Positions 24,041-33,228 of a stretch of 64,000 bases of DNA are shown here, in pieces. The notes under the pieces are model-generated. The model did no database searches. It saw only the letters and a list, made by a program, of their open reading frames with translations, and had not been told where the DNA came from. The DNA comes from Brenneria goodwinii (GTDB taxonomy: Bacteria > Pseudomonadota > Gammaproteobacteria > Enterobacterales > Enterobacteriaceae). The stretch is from contig NZ_CP014137.1 of the NCBI RefSeq assembly GCF_002291445.1, forward strand, positions 124,001 to 188,000, read 5' to 3'. Position 1 is the first letter of the stretch. Each line of letters starts with the position of its first letter. The position numbers and the translations under genes are program-made.

Positions 24041-24453
24041 AGCCGCCGTCGGCTCCGTAGACGTTCGGTTTCTCCGCCGGTCGAATCCGTTGCGGTTATT
24101 CCGCCGGCGGGCGAATGCGCCGGGTTTTTGGCGGCGTGTTTATCAATATCCGGGACGATAATCCGTCCAGGCCGGTCGAGTGCCTGTCGTCCGGGGTTTT
24201 TACAGCACAACATCTGTTTTTCCTATTTCTCATCTCCAGTATTTTATTCTATAAATAAGACTACGAACTAGGATATTTCACGATATTCATCTGAATAACT
24301 TATGTATTTCGCTAATAAATAGTAAATAAGTGGTCGATAAATTCTGTTTTCGTGAGGGCTTGTCCCTGTTCGTCGTCATGACACGTTAAAAAACACGCCC
24401 GTAATACACATCATCGTTTTTTAATTACCCCCTTGGTATGGAGGAAGCAACGG
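24041..24453. other. Intergenic region before potF
   Basis: 413 bp without a credible gene. The first 150 bp are GC-rich with small inverted repeats (CCGCCGG / CCGGCGG). The rest is AT-rich and probably carries the potF promoter, but I cannot fix a promoter with confidence. The potF ribosome site GGAGGAAG is at the end. Confidence 0.5.
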
Positions 24454-25563
24454 ATGTTTACCCAATGTAAAAAATGGTTTCCGAGGGCTGTTGCAGGCTT
24501 GCTGATGGCGGTGTCCGCCGCCGCGTCTGCGCAAGGGAAGATATTGCATATCTACAACTGGTCCGACTATATCGCCCCGGATACGCTGGAAAATTTTCAG
24601 AAAGAGAGCGGCATAAAAGTCGTTTACGACGTTTTCGATTCCAACGAGGTGCTGGAAGGTAAACTGATGGCCGGAAGCACCGGGTTCGATCTGGTTGTGC
24701 CGTCGGACAGTTTCCTTGAGCGGCTGCGGACGGCGGGCGTTTTCCAGCCGTTGGACTGGAGTAAAATGCCGAATGCGAAAAATCTCGATCCCGCACTGAT
24801 GAAGCTGGTCGCCCAGCACGATCCGGGCAACAAGTACGCGGTGCCTTACCTGTGGAACACTACCGGGATCGGCTACAACGTCGATAAGGTGAAAGCGGTG
24901 CTGGGCGACGACGCGCCGCTGGACAGTTGGGATCTGGTGCTGAAGCCGGAGAACCTTCAGAAGCTGAAAAGCTGCGGCGTCGCGTTCCTGGATGCGCCGG
25001 AGGATATCTTCGCCGCCGTGCTGAACTATCAAGGGAAAGATCCCAACAGCGACAACGAGAAAGATTACACCCAATCCGCCACCGATCTGCTGCTGAAGCT
25101 GCGTCCCAACATCCGCTACTTCCACTCCTCACAGTACATCAATGACCTGGCCAACGGCGACATCTGCGTGGCGATCGGTTGGTCGGGCGACGTCATTCAG
25201 GCGGCCAACCGCGCCGATGAGGCGAAGAACGGCGTAAACATTGCCTACATCATCCCGAAGGAAGGCGCGCAGGTGACTTTCGACCTGTTCGCCATGCCGG
25301 CGGACGCCAAGAACGCGGATGAAGCCTATCAGTTTCTGGATTACATCATGCGGCCGGCCGTGATCGCCGGTATCAGCGACTATGTCTTCTACGCCAACGC
25401 GAACAAAGCGTCGGAGCCGCTGGTCAGCGAAGAGGTGCGCGACAATCCGGGCATTTATCCGTCGGATGCGGTGCGCGCCAAACTGTTTATGACGACGGAT
25501 AAGTCACCCCGGCTCGATCGTGCCCGCACCCGTGCCTGGGTCAGGGTGAAAAGCGGTCAATAA
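24454..25563 (+). CDS. potF: Putrescine-binding periplasmic protein PotF
   Basis: Periplasmic binding protein of the PotFGHI ABC importer. With the start at MFTQCKKWFPRAVAG (GGAGG site 9 bases upstream) it has 369 residues and a clear signal peptide (a positive N-terminus, then GLLMAVSAAASAQG). The mature part is almost collinear with Escherichia PotF: HIYNWSDYIAPDTLENFQKE, DVFDSNEVLEGKLMAGSTGF, SCGVAFLDAPEDIFAAVLNY, FHSSQYINDLANGDICVAIG, NPGIYPSDAVRAKLF. Trp and Ser-Asp in NWSDY correspond to ligand-binding residues of PotF. A 9-bp hairpin separates it from potG, which could help the binding protein exceed the membrane components. Confidence 0.93.
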   Translation: MFTQCKKWFPRAVAGLLMAVSAAASAQGKILHIYNWSDYIAPDTLENFQKESGIKVVYDVFDSNEVLEGKLMAGSTGFDLVVPSDSFLERLRTAGVFQPLDWSKMPNAKNLDPALMKLVAQHDPGNKYAVPYLWNTTGIGYNVDKVKAVLGDDAPLDSWDLVLKPENLQKLKSCGVAFLDAPEDIFAAVLNYQGKDPNSDNEKDYTQSATDLLLKLRPNIRYFHSSQYINDLANGDICVAIGWSGDVIQAANRADEAKNGVNIAYIIPKEGAQVTFDLFAMPADAKNADEAYQFLDYIMRPAVIAGISDYVFYANANKASEPLVSEEVRDNPGIYPSDAVRAKLFMTTDKSPRLDRARTRAWVRVKSGQ

Positions 25564-25570
25564 ACAGGAG

Positions 25571-25592
25571 AACAGGCGGTTGACCGCCTGTT
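25571..25592 (+). terminator. Hairpin between potF and potG (partial terminator?)
   Basis: AACAGGCGG-TTGA-CCGCCTGTT, a 9-bp stem just after the potF stop, followed by TGCATGAT and not by a T tract. Its position fits an mRNA-stabilising or attenuating structure that would make PotF more abundant than PotGHI. Confidence 0.5.
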
Positions 25593-25660
25593 TGCATGAT
25601 CGATGCGTCGTGGCTGGTGGCTATGACGCCGTTTTCTGCTTCCGCCGGAGGACATAGCAA

Positions 25661-26791
25661 GTGAAAGAAGCGATTTCCCAGTCAAAACCCCAGAAAGCTG
25701 CGATGCCTCTGTTGGAGGTGCGCAACCTGACCAAGACCTTCGACGACGGGCAGGCCGCGGTCGATGATGTGAGCCTGACGATCTACAAGGGAGAGTTATT
25801 TGCGCTGCTGGGCGCATCCGGTTGCGGCAAGTCCACATTGCTGCGCATGCTGGCCGGATTCGAACATCCCACGCAAGGACAAATCGTGCTGGACGGGCAG
25901 GATCTGTCCATGGTGCCGCCGTATCAGCGCCCGATCAATATGATGTTCCAATCCTACGCCTTGTTTCCCCATATGACGGTGGCGAAAAACATCGCCTTCG
26001 GCCTGACGCAGGACGGGTTGTTCAAATCCGAGATCAACGATCGGGTGGATGAGATGCTGGCGATGGTGCATATGCAGGAGTTCGCCGACCGCAAACCGCA
26101 CCAGCTTTCCGGCGGCCAGCGCCAGCGTGTGGCATTGGCGCGCAGCCTGGCCAAGCGTCCGAAGCTGCTGCTGCTCGACGAGCCCATGGGCGCGCTGGAC
26201 AAGAAACTGCGCGACCGCATGCAACTGGAGGTGGTCGATATCCTGGAGCGGGTCGGCGTGACCTGCGTGATGGTGACGCACGACCAGGAAGAGGCGATGA
26301 CCATGGCCGGACGCATCGCCATTATGAACCGCGGCAAGTTCGTGCAGATCGGCGAACCGGAAGAGATCTACGAACACCCGAGCACCCGTTTCAGCGCCGA
26401 ATTCATCGGTTCCGTCAATATGTTCGAAGGGCTGCTGAAGTCGCGCCAGGATGACGTGCTCATCATCGAGAGCCCGGGGCTGGATCATCCCCTGAAGGTG
26501 GATGCCGACGCTTCCGTGGTGGATGGCGTGCCGGTGTACATCGCGCTGCGCCCGGAGAAGGTCGTGCTGTGCGACGAGATACCCGCCGACGGCTGTAACT
26601 CCGCCGTGGGGGAGGTGGTGCATATCGCCTATCTGGGCGACCTGTCCGTCTATCACGTTCGCTTGAGCAGTGGTCAGGTGATTAGCGCCCAACTGCAGAA
26701 CACCTACCGCTACCGTAAAGGGGCGCCGACCTGGGGCGATGAAGTTCGTCTGTGTTGGGATGCGGACAGCTGTGTGGTTTTGACGGTATAG
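25661..26791 (+). CDS. potG: Putrescine ABC transporter ATP-binding protein PotG
   Basis: Cytoplasmic ATPase of the PotFGHI importer, 376 residues. It starts at GTG with a GGAGG site 9 bases upstream. ABC motifs in order: Walker A LLGASGCGKSTLLRMLAGFE, Q-loop MFQSYALFPHMTVAKNIAFG, signature LSGGQRQRVALARSLAKRP, Walker B LLLLDEPMGALDKKLR, and the H-loop in VTHDQEEAMTMAGRIA. A C-terminal TOBE domain follows at about 280-376 (VYIALRPEKVVL, HIAYLGDLSVYHV). It lies between potF and potH with 13 bp to potH. Base composition here is clearly more GC-rich than in flanking housekeeping genes. Confidence 0.93.
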   Translation: MKEAISQSKPQKAAMPLLEVRNLTKTFDDGQAAVDDVSLTIYKGELFALLGASGCGKSTLLRMLAGFEHPTQGQIVLDGQDLSMVPPYQRPINMMFQSYALFPHMTVAKNIAFGLTQDGLFKSEINDRVDEMLAMVHMQEFADRKPHQLSGGQRQRVALARSLAKRPKLLLLDEPMGALDKKLRDRMQLEVVDILERVGVTCVMVTHDQEEAMTMAGRIAIMNRGKFVQIGEPEEIYEHPSTRFSAEFIGSVNMFEGLLKSRQDDVLIIESPGLDHPLKVDADASVVDGVPVYIALRPEKVVLCDEIPADGCNSAVGEVVHIAYLGDLSVYHVRLSSGQVISAQLQNTYRYRKGAPTWGDEVRLCWDADSCVVLTV

Positions 26792-26804
26792 AGAGGAACG
26801 GATA

Positions 26805-27764
26805 ATGACATTATTTCCCGAACATTCCACGGCCGAAACGCCGGGTAAGACCGGACTGTTGCCGATGATGGCCCGCTGGCGCCTGAAATACGGCCGTAAG
26901 CTGGTGATCGCCCTGCCGTACCTGTGGTTGCTGTTGCTGTTTATGCTGCCGTTCCTGATCGTGTTCAAGATCAGTCTGGCGGAAATGGCCCGCGCCGTAC
27001 CGCCTTACACCGATCTGATGTCCTGGGAAGACGCGCGTTTGGCGATCGTGCTCAACCTGGATAACTATCTGCATCTGCTGAGCGATCCCCTGTATGTCGA
27101 GGCGTATCTGCAATCGTTGCAGGTGGCGGCGGTATCAACCCTGTGCTGCCTGCTGGTGGGCTATCCGCTGGCGTGGGCGGTGGCGCACAGCCAGCCGTCG
27201 ATGCGCAATATTCTGTTGCTGCTGGTGATTCTGCCCTCCTGGACCTCGTTCCTGATCCGCGTCTACGCCTGGATGGGCATCCTGAAAAACAACGGCGTGC
27301 TGAACAACTTCCTGCTGTGGCTGGGGGTCATCGACCAGCCGCTGGTGATCCTGCATACCAATCTGGCGGTCTATATCGGCATCGTCTATTCCTATCTGCC
27401 GTTCATGGTGCTGCCGATTTATACCGCGCTGACCCGGCTGGATTATTCGCTGGTGGAAGCGGCGATGGACCTGGGCGTGCGTCCGATGAGAACTTTCGTC
27501 AGCGTCATCATACCGCTGACGAAAGGGGGAATCATCGCCGGTTCGATGCTGGTATTCATTCCCGCGGTGGGCGAGTTCGTGATCCCCGAACTGCTGGGCG
27601 GGCCGGACAGCATCATGATCGGCCGCATCCTGTGGCAGGAGTTCTTCAATAACCGCGACTGGCCGGTGGCGTCGGCGGTGGCGACCATTATGCTGCTGCT
27701 GTTGATCGTGCCCATCATCTGGTTCCACAGGCATCAGAACAAAGAAATGGGAGAGCCGGTATGA
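26805..27764 (+). CDS. potH: Putrescine ABC transporter permease PotH
   Basis: Inner-membrane permease, 319 residues, one of the two transmembrane subunits of PotFGHI. A cytoplasmic N-terminus is followed by a helix (VIALPYLWLLLLFMLPFLIV), a periplasmic segment and five more helices. The coupling-helix EAA motif facing PotG is seen as VEAAMDLGVRPMRTFVSVIIPLTKGGI. The ATG has an AGAGGAACGG site and the stop overlaps the potI start by 4 bp (ATGA), so potH and potI are translationally coupled. The order F-G-H-I is that of Escherichia. Confidence 0.92.
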   Translation: MTLFPEHSTAETPGKTGLLPMMARWRLKYGRKLVIALPYLWLLLLFMLPFLIVFKISLAEMARAVPPYTDLMSWEDARLAIVLNLDNYLHLLSDPLYVEAYLQSLQVAAVSTLCCLLVGYPLAWAVAHSQPSMRNILLLLVILPSWTSFLIRVYAWMGILKNNGVLNNFLLWLGVIDQPLVILHTNLAVYIGIVYSYLPFMVLPIYTALTRLDYSLVEAAMDLGVRPMRTFVSVIIPLTKGGIIAGSMLVFIPAVGEFVIPELLGGPDSIMIGRILWQEFFNNRDWPVASAVATIMLLLLIVPIIWFHRHQNKEMGEPV

Positions 27765-28606
27765 ACAATCTACCCGTCGTACGCTCTCCCTGGCGCATTC
27801 TGATCCTGGTGTTGTGTTTCACCTTCCTGTACGCGCCGATGCTGATGCTGGTGGTGTACTCGTTCAACAGCTCCAGGCTGGTGACCGTGTGGGCGGGCTG
27901 GTCTACGCGCTGGTATGTCGAACTGTTTCATAACTCGGAGATGATCAGCGCCGTGGCGCTGAGTTTGACCATCGCCGCCGCCTCCGCCACGATGGCGGTG
28001 ATACTGGGATCGCTGGCGGCGGTGGTGATGGTGCGCTTCGGCCGTTTCCGCGGCGCCAATGGCTTCGCCTTCATGCTGACGGCGCCGCTGGTAATGCCGG
28101 ACGTGATTACCGGCCTGTCCCTGCTGCTGCTGTTCGTGGCGCTGGGGCATGCGCTGGGCTGGCCGTCGGAGCGGGGCATGCTGACTATCTGGCTGGCGCA
28201 CGTCACCTTCTGTACCGCCTATGTGTCGGTGGTGATCGCTGCCCGTCTGCGCGAACTGGATCGCTCCATCGAAGAGGCGGCCCTGGATCTCGGCGCGGGG
28301 CCGGTGAAGGTATTCTTCGTGATCACCGTGCCGATGATCGCGCCGGCGCTGATTTCGGGCTGGCTGCTGGCGTTCACCCTGTCTCTTGACGATCTGGTGA
28401 TCGCCAGCTTCGTCTCCGGGCCGGGCGCGACGACGCTGCCGATGCTGGTCTTTTCCAGCGTGCGCATGGGGGTGAACCCGCAGATCAACGCCCTGGCGTC
28501 GCTGATTCTGCTGGTCGTCGGCGTTATCGGTTTTATCGCCTGGCGGTTTATGGCCAGAGCGGAAAAACAGCGGCAGCACGATCTGCAGAGGGCCGGACGA
28601 GGCTGA
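27761..28606 (+). CDS. potI: Putrescine ABC transporter permease PotI
   Basis: Second permease of PotFGHI, 281 residues with six membrane helices. It opens with the cytoplasmic MNNLPVVRSPWRILILVLCF, and the family block FLYAPMLMLVVYSFNSSRLV follows. The EAA coupling motif reads IEEAALDLGAGPVKVFFVITVPMI. It overlaps potH by four bases. It is the last gene of the inserted block; the pyrG promoter follows within 50 bp. Confidence 0.92.
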   Translation: MNNLPVVRSPWRILILVLCFTFLYAPMLMLVVYSFNSSRLVTVWAGWSTRWYVELFHNSEMISAVALSLTIAAASATMAVILGSLAAVVMVRFGRFRGANGFAFMLTAPLVMPDVITGLSLLLLFVALGHALGWPSERGMLTIWLAHVTFCTAYVSVVIAARLRELDRSIEEAALDLGAGPVKVFFVITVPMIAPALISGWLLAFTLSLDDLVIASFVSGPGATTLPMLVFSSVRMGVNPQINALASLILLVVGVIGFIAWRFMARAEKQRQHDLQRAGRG

Positions 28607-28648
28607 AGGCTGAAAGAGGGTAGGGCCCCTGGCGGGGAAAACGAATAT

Positions 28649-28677
28649 TTGTGGCGTTCATCAGGTTCCGGTATACT
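28649..28677 (+). promoter_or_regulatory. Probable sigma-70 promoter of pyrG
   Basis: TTGTGG, 17 bp, TATACT, about 55 bp upstream of the pyrG ATG. The transcript would begin near the pyrimidine-rich TACTACTTTCCC. This spacing and base choice fit a housekeeping promoter. Confidence 0.5.
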
Positions 28678-28731
28678 ACTTTCCCGTCCTGGTATTTCCA
28701 TCGTCTTTAAACCTAAACTCTCAGGTTCAGC

Positions 28732-30369
28732 ATGACAACTAATTATATTTTTGTGACCGGCGGGGTCGTCTCCTCTCTGGGTAAAGGCATTGCCGCAGCC
28801 TCACTGGCGGCTATTCTCGAAGCCCGTGGCCTCAACGTTACCATCATGAAACTGGACCCGTATATCAACGTGGATCCGGGCACGATGAGCCCGACACAGC
28901 ACGGCGAAGTGTTCGTCACTGAGGACGGCGCGGAAACCGATCTCGATCTGGGTCACTACGAGCGTTTCATCCGCACCAAGATGTCTCGCCGTAATAACTT
29001 CACCACTGGTCGAATCTACTCTGATGTACTGCGTAAAGAGCGTCGTGGCGACTACCTGGGCGCCACGATTCAGGTTATTCCCCATATTACTAATGCGATC
29101 AAAGAACGCATCCTTGAAGGCGGCGAAGGGCATGATGTGGTGCTGGTTGAAATCGGCGGAACCGTCGGTGACATCGAATCCCTGCCGTTCCTTGAGGCGA
29201 TTCGCCAGATGGCGGTTGAAGTGGGTCGCGAGCATACGTTGTTTATGCATCTGACGTTGGTGCCTTATCTGGCCGCGGCCGGCGAAGTAAAAACCAAACC
29301 AACCCAGCATTCGGTAAAAGAGCTGCTTTCCATCGGTATTCAGCCGGATGTTCTAATCTGCCGCTCCGATCGTACCGTGCCTGCCAATGAGCGCGCAAAG
29401 ATTGCTTTATTCTGTAATGTGCCGGAAAAAGCAGTAATCTCCCTTAAAGATATTGATTCCATTTATAAAATCCCGGCGCTATTGAAATCTCAGGGCCTGG
29501 ACGATTATATTTGTAAACGATTCAGCTTGAACTGTCAGGAAGCGAACCTGTCAGAGTGGGAACAGGTCGTTTACGAAGAAGCCAATCCGGGTGGTGAAGT
29601 GACCATCGGCATGATCGGCAAATATGTCGCATTGCCTGATGCTTATAAGTCCGTCATTGAAGCGCTTAAGCATGGCGGACTGAAAAACCGCCTGACAGTG
29701 AACATCAAGCTTATCGACTCGCAGGATGTTGAAACCCGCGGCGTCGAAATATTGAAAGACCTGGATGCTATCCTAATCCCTGGGGGATTTGGTTATCGTG
29801 GCGTTGAAGGTAAGGTCATGGCGGCGCGTTATGCCCGCGAAAATAATGTTCCTTATCTGGGCATCTGTCTGGGAATGCAGGTCGCGCTGATGGAATTTGC
29901 CCGTAATGTCGTCGGTATGGAAGGGGCAAACTCGACGGAGTTTGTGCCAGACTGTAAGTACCCGGTGATTGCGCTTATCACGGAATGGCGTGATGAGGAT
30001 GGCAATATCGAAGTTCGCAGTGAAGATAGCGATTTGGGCGGCACCATGCGCGTCGGCGGGCAACAATGCCATCTGGCCGAAGGCAGCCTGGTGCGCCAGC
30101 TCTACGGCGAACCGACGATCGTTGAACGTCACCGCCATCGTTATGAAGTCAACAATATGCTGTTGAAGCAGATTGAAGCGGCGGGATTGCGTGTAGCGGG
30201 TCTTTCCGCCGATCGCAGACTGGTGGAGATCATCGAATTACCCGATCATCCATGGTTCGTGGCTTGTCAGTTCCACCCGGAATTCACATCGACGCCGCGT
30301 GATGGACACCCGTTGTTTGCCGGCTTTGTAAAAGCTGCCGGCGCGTACCAAAAGCGCCAGGTGAAGTAA
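28732..30369 (+). CDS. pyrG: CTP synthase PyrG
   Basis: Makes CTP from UTP, ATP and glutamine. It has 545 residues, as in Escherichia. The N-terminal synthetase domain begins YIFVTGGVVSSLGKGIAAAS with the ATP loop and continues KLDPYINVDPGTMSPTQHGE and DGAETDLDLGHYERF. The C-terminal class I glutamine amidotransferase domain has the catalytic Cys in YLGICLGMQVALMEFA and the His-x-Glu pair in CQFHPEFTS. It is followed by eno after 85 bp, including a GC-rich hairpin, the conserved pyrG-eno order. Normally mazG precedes it directly; here the putrescine block lies between. Confidence 0.97.
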   Translation: MTTNYIFVTGGVVSSLGKGIAAASLAAILEARGLNVTIMKLDPYINVDPGTMSPTQHGEVFVTEDGAETDLDLGHYERFIRTKMSRRNNFTTGRIYSDVLRKERRGDYLGATIQVIPHITNAIKERILEGGEGHDVVLVEIGGTVGDIESLPFLEAIRQMAVEVGREHTLFMHLTLVPYLAAAGEVKTKPTQHSVKELLSIGIQPDVLICRSDRTVPANERAKIALFCNVPEKAVISLKDIDSIYKIPALLKSQGLDDYICKRFSLNCQEANLSEWEQVVYEEANPGGEVTIGMIGKYVALPDAYKSVIEALKHGGLKNRLTVNIKLIDSQDVETRGVEILKDLDAILIPGGFGYRGVEGKVMAARYARENNVPYLGICLGMQVALMEFARNVVGMEGANSTEFVPDCKYPVIALITEWRDEDGNIEVRSEDSDLGGTMRVGGQQCHLAEGSLVRQLYGEPTIVERHRHRYEVNNMLLKQIEAAGLRVAGLSADRRLVEIIELPDHPWFVACQFHPEFTSTPRDGHPLFAGFVKAAGAYQKRQVK

Positions 30370-30454
30370 GTAAGGTTTTGCCAGCGCCGCGCGGTCTTTG
30401 CGATCGCGCGGTGCTCGTCTGAGGTTTTAGTTTAACTGTACTGAGGAAAATCTA

Positions 30455-31756
30455 ATGTCCAAAATTGTTAAAGTCATCGGTCGTGAAATCATCGACTCAC
30501 GCGGAAATCCAACTGTTGAAGCTGAAGTGCATCTAGACGGCGGTTTTGTTGGTCTGGCTGCCGCGCCATCAGGGGCTTCCACGGGTTCTCGCGAAGCGCT
30601 GGAACTGCGTGACGGTGACAAATCCCGTTTTCTGGGCAAAGGCGTAACTAAAGCCGTTGCCGCAGTAAACGGCCCGCTGGCTCAGGCTATCCTGGGCAAA
30701 GACGCGAAAGATCAGGCGAACATCGATAAAATCATGATCGACCTGGACGGGACTGAAAACAAATCCAAATTCGGCGCTAACGCCATTCTGGCCGTTTCTC
30801 TGGCTGTTGCCAAAGCTGCCGCCGCTTCCAAAGGCCTGCCGCTGTATGCTCACATCGCTGAACTGAACGGCACCCCGGGTCAGTACTCTATGCCTCTGCC
30901 GATGATGAACATCATCAACGGCGGCGAACACGCCGACAACAACGTCGACATTCAGGAATTCATGATTCAGCCTGTTGGCGCGAAAACGGTTAAAGAAGCG
31001 ATCCGTATCGGTTCCGAAGTGTTCCATAACCTGGCTAAAGTTCTGAAAGCCAAAGGCATGAGCACCGCGGTAGGCGACGAAGGCGGCTATGCGCCTAACC
31101 TGGAATCCAACGCTGCCGCGCTGGCCGCCATCAAAGAAGCGGTGGAAAAAGCCGGTTACGTGCTGGGTAAAGACGTTACTCTGGCTATGGACTGCGCAGC
31201 TTCCGAATTCTATAACAAAGAAACCGGTAACTATGAACTGAAAGGCGAAGGTAAAACCTTCACTTCTCAGGAATTCACTCATTACCTGGAAGGCCTGACC
31301 AAAGAATACCCGATCGTTTCCATCGAAGATGGCCTGAACGAATCCGATTGGGACGGTTTTGCTTACCAGACTAAAGTTCTGGGCGACAAAATCCAGCTGG
31401 TTGGCGACGATCTGTTCGTAACCAATACCAAGATCCTGAAAGAAGGTATCGACAAAGGTATCGCTAACTCCATCCTGATCAAATTCAACCAGATCGGTTC
31501 TCTGACCGAAACCCTGGCTGCCATCAAGATGGCGAAAGATGCCGGCTACACTGCCGTTATCTCTCACCGTTCCGGCGAAACCGAAGACGCCACCATCGCC
31601 GACCTGGCGGTAGGTACAGCGGCCGGCCAGATCAAAACCGGTTCCATGAGCCGTTCTGACCGTGTTGCTAAATACAACCAGCTGATTCGTATCGAAGAAG
31701 CGCTGGGCGCTAAAGCACCGTTCAACGGTCGTAAAGAAATCAAAGGTCAGGCTTAA
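30455..31756 (+). CDS. eno: Enolase Eno
   Basis: Glycolytic enzyme interconverting 2-phosphoglycerate and phosphoenolpyruvate, and in enterobacteria also a part of the RNA degradosome. It has 433 residues. Conserved blocks: IDSRGNPTVEAEVHL, the loop APSGASTGSREALELRD, FGANAILAVSLAVAKAAA, MDCAASEFYN, the metal ligands in SIEDGLNESDW and LVGDDLFVTN, LIKFNQIGSLTETLAAI with the catalytic Lys, and ISHRSGETED. Codon use is strongly biased, as expected for high expression. The rho-independent terminator after the gene is split by an IS4 insertion. GarK delivers 2-phosphoglycerate, the enolase substrate. Confidence 0.98.
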   Translation: MSKIVKVIGREIIDSRGNPTVEAEVHLDGGFVGLAAAPSGASTGSREALELRDGDKSRFLGKGVTKAVAAVNGPLAQAILGKDAKDQANIDKIMIDLDGTENKSKFGANAILAVSLAVAKAAAASKGLPLYAHIAELNGTPGQYSMPLPMMNIINGGEHADNNVDIQEFMIQPVGAKTVKEAIRIGSEVFHNLAKVLKAKGMSTAVGDEGGYAPNLESNAAALAAIKEAVEKAGYVLGKDVTLAMDCAASEFYNKETGNYELKGEGKTFTSQEFTHYLEGLTKEYPIVSIEDGLNESDWDGFAYQTKVLGDKIQLVGDDLFVTNTKILKEGIDKGIANSILIKFNQIGSLTETLAAIKMAKDAGYTAVISHRSGETEDATIADLAVGTAAGQIKTGSMSRSDRVAKYNQLIRIEEALGAKAPFNGRKEIKGQA

Positions 31757-31784
31757 TTTTTAGCCTTTTCCTATTTGCTGATAA

Positions 31785-31799
31785 CGGCTCCTTCGGGAG
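31785..31799 (+). terminator. eno terminator, 5' part, interrupted by IS4
   Basis: CGGCTCCTTCGGGAG is the left part of the hairpin CGGCTCC-TTCG-GGAGCCG-TTTTTTTT. The right arm and T tract now lie at 33241-33250, beyond IS4. The duplicated 12-bp target CTCCTTCGGGAG still gives a 4-bp stem on each side, but the left copy has lost its long stem and T tract. Confidence 0.85.
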
Positions 31800-33228
31800 T
31801 AATGCCGATCAGTTAAGGATCGGTTGAACGATCCAGTGGTTGTGTAAGAATCCGGAAATCTCATGGTTTCCGGATTTTTTTATTATGCAAATTGCTCAGG
31901 CTCTCAACCTGGTATCCTGTTACGACTCCACCCGTAACCCATTGACATCTCTAGGCGAGTTTCTTGACCCGGAATTGATTGCCCGTTGTCTGACCGAATC
32001 CGGTACGGTCACCCTGCGCAAGCGTCGTCTTCCTCTGGAAATGATGGTCTGGTGCGTTGTCGGCATGGCGCTTGAACGTAAAGAACCGCTTCATCAGATT
32101 GTCAACCGACTGGATATCATGTTGCCCGGTAATCGCCCCTTCGTTGCCCCCAGCGCCGTGATTCAGGCTCGCCAGCGGCTGGGAAGTGACGCTGTCCGGC
32201 GTGTTTTTACACAGACTGCGCAACTGTGGCACGCCTCAGTCACTCATCCGCACTGGTGTGGACTGACATTGTTGGCTGTGGATGGCGTGGTCTGGAGAAC
32301 TCAGGATACGCCAGAAAATGACGCGGCGTTCCCCCGACAGCATTTTGGTGGTCAGCCCGGGGCTTATCCTCAGGTGAAAATGGTTTGCCAGATGGAGCTG
32401 ACCAGTCATCTTCTTACCGCTGCCGCCTTCGGCACGATGAAAGAAAGCGAGTATACGCTGGCAGAGCAGCTTATAAGCCAGACGGGTGACAATACGCTGA
32501 CGCTGTTCGATAAGGGGTATTACTCACTGGGATTACTTGATGCCTGGAGCCGCGGGGGGACAGAGCGTCACTGGATGATACCGCTGAAGAAGGGCGCTCA
32601 GTACGAGGAAATCCGGCGGTTGGGTAAAGGTGATAGTCTAATTACCCTCAAGACCTCGCCTCAGTCGAGAAAAAAATGGCCGGAACTGAATAAAGCGATA
32701 ACGGCCCGACTGCTGACATTGAGCCGCAAGGGGAAAACGTATTATCTGCTGACATCGATGACGGATGCGATGCGTTATCCGGGTGGGGAGATGACGGAGC
32801 TGTACAGCCATCGGTGGGAAATCGAACTGGGCTATCGTGAAATCAAGCAGACAATGCAGCAAAGCAGGCTGACGCTTAGAAGTAAAAAGCCGGAGTTGGT
32901 TGAGCAGGAACTGTGGGGAGTGCTGCTGGCCTACAATCTGGTCAGGTATCAGATGATAAACATGGCGGCGAGTCTGAAAGGTTACTGGCCAAATCAGTTG
33001 AGCTTCTCGGGATCATGTGGCCTGGTCATGCGGATGTTGATGACATTACAGGGAGCCTCGCCGGGTCGCATCCCTGAACTTATGCGGGATATGGAAAGCA
33101 TGGCGCAGTTGGTCAAACTGCCGGGAAGGCGGGAAAGAGCCTATCCCCGAGTGGTGAAAGAAAGGCCCTGGAAATATCCAAAGCCTCAAAGTAAAACTGC
33201 CAGTCAGTTGCTTAACTGACTGGCATTA
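31800..33228 (+). mobile_element. IS4 (complete, 1429 bp)
   Basis: Ends TAATGCCGATCAGTTAAG (left) and the inverted TAATGCCAGTCAGTTAAG (right), flanked by the 12-bp direct repeat CTCCTTCGGGAG at 31788-31799 and 33229-33240. Length and ends match IS4, which is 1426 bp and makes 11-13-bp duplications. It carries one intact transposase gene. The target was the hairpin core of the eno terminator, so eno transcripts may run into the transposase. Confidence 0.95.
31885..33219 (+). CDS. IS4 transposase
   Basis: DDE transposase of the IS4 family, IS4 group; 444 residues from MQIAQALNLVSCYDS. A longer frame from 31840 has no support in the family, and IS4 itself begins MHIGQALDLVSRYDS. The three catalytic acids are visible: Asp in LTLLAVDGVVW, Asp in LTLFDKGYYSLG, and Glu in the signature Y-x2-R-x3-E-x6-K (YSHRWEIELGYREIK). 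There are no internal stops or frameshifts, so it could be active. It ends inside the right inverted repeat. The protein is close to, but not the same as, the E. coli K-12 IS4 sequence. Confidence 0.95.
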   Translation: MQIAQALNLVSCYDSTRNPLTSLGEFLDPELIARCLTESGTVTLRKRRLPLEMMVWCVVGMALERKEPLHQIVNRLDIMLPGNRPFVAPSAVIQARQRLGSDAVRRVFTQTAQLWHASVTHPHWCGLTLLAVDGVVWRTQDTPENDAAFPRQHFGGQPGAYPQVKMVCQMELTSHLLTAAAFGTMKESEYTLAEQLISQTGDNTLTLFDKGYYSLGLLDAWSRGGTERHWMIPLKKGAQYEEIRRLGKGDSLITLKTSPQSRKKWPELNKAITARLLTLSRKGKTYYLLTSMTDAMRYPGGEMTELYSHRWEIELGYREIKQTMQQSRLTLRSKKPELVEQELWGVLLAYNLVRYQMINMAASLKGYWPNQLSFSGSCGLVMRMLMTLQGASPGRIPELMRDMESMAQLVKLPGRRERAYPRVVKERPWKYPKPQSKTASQLLN

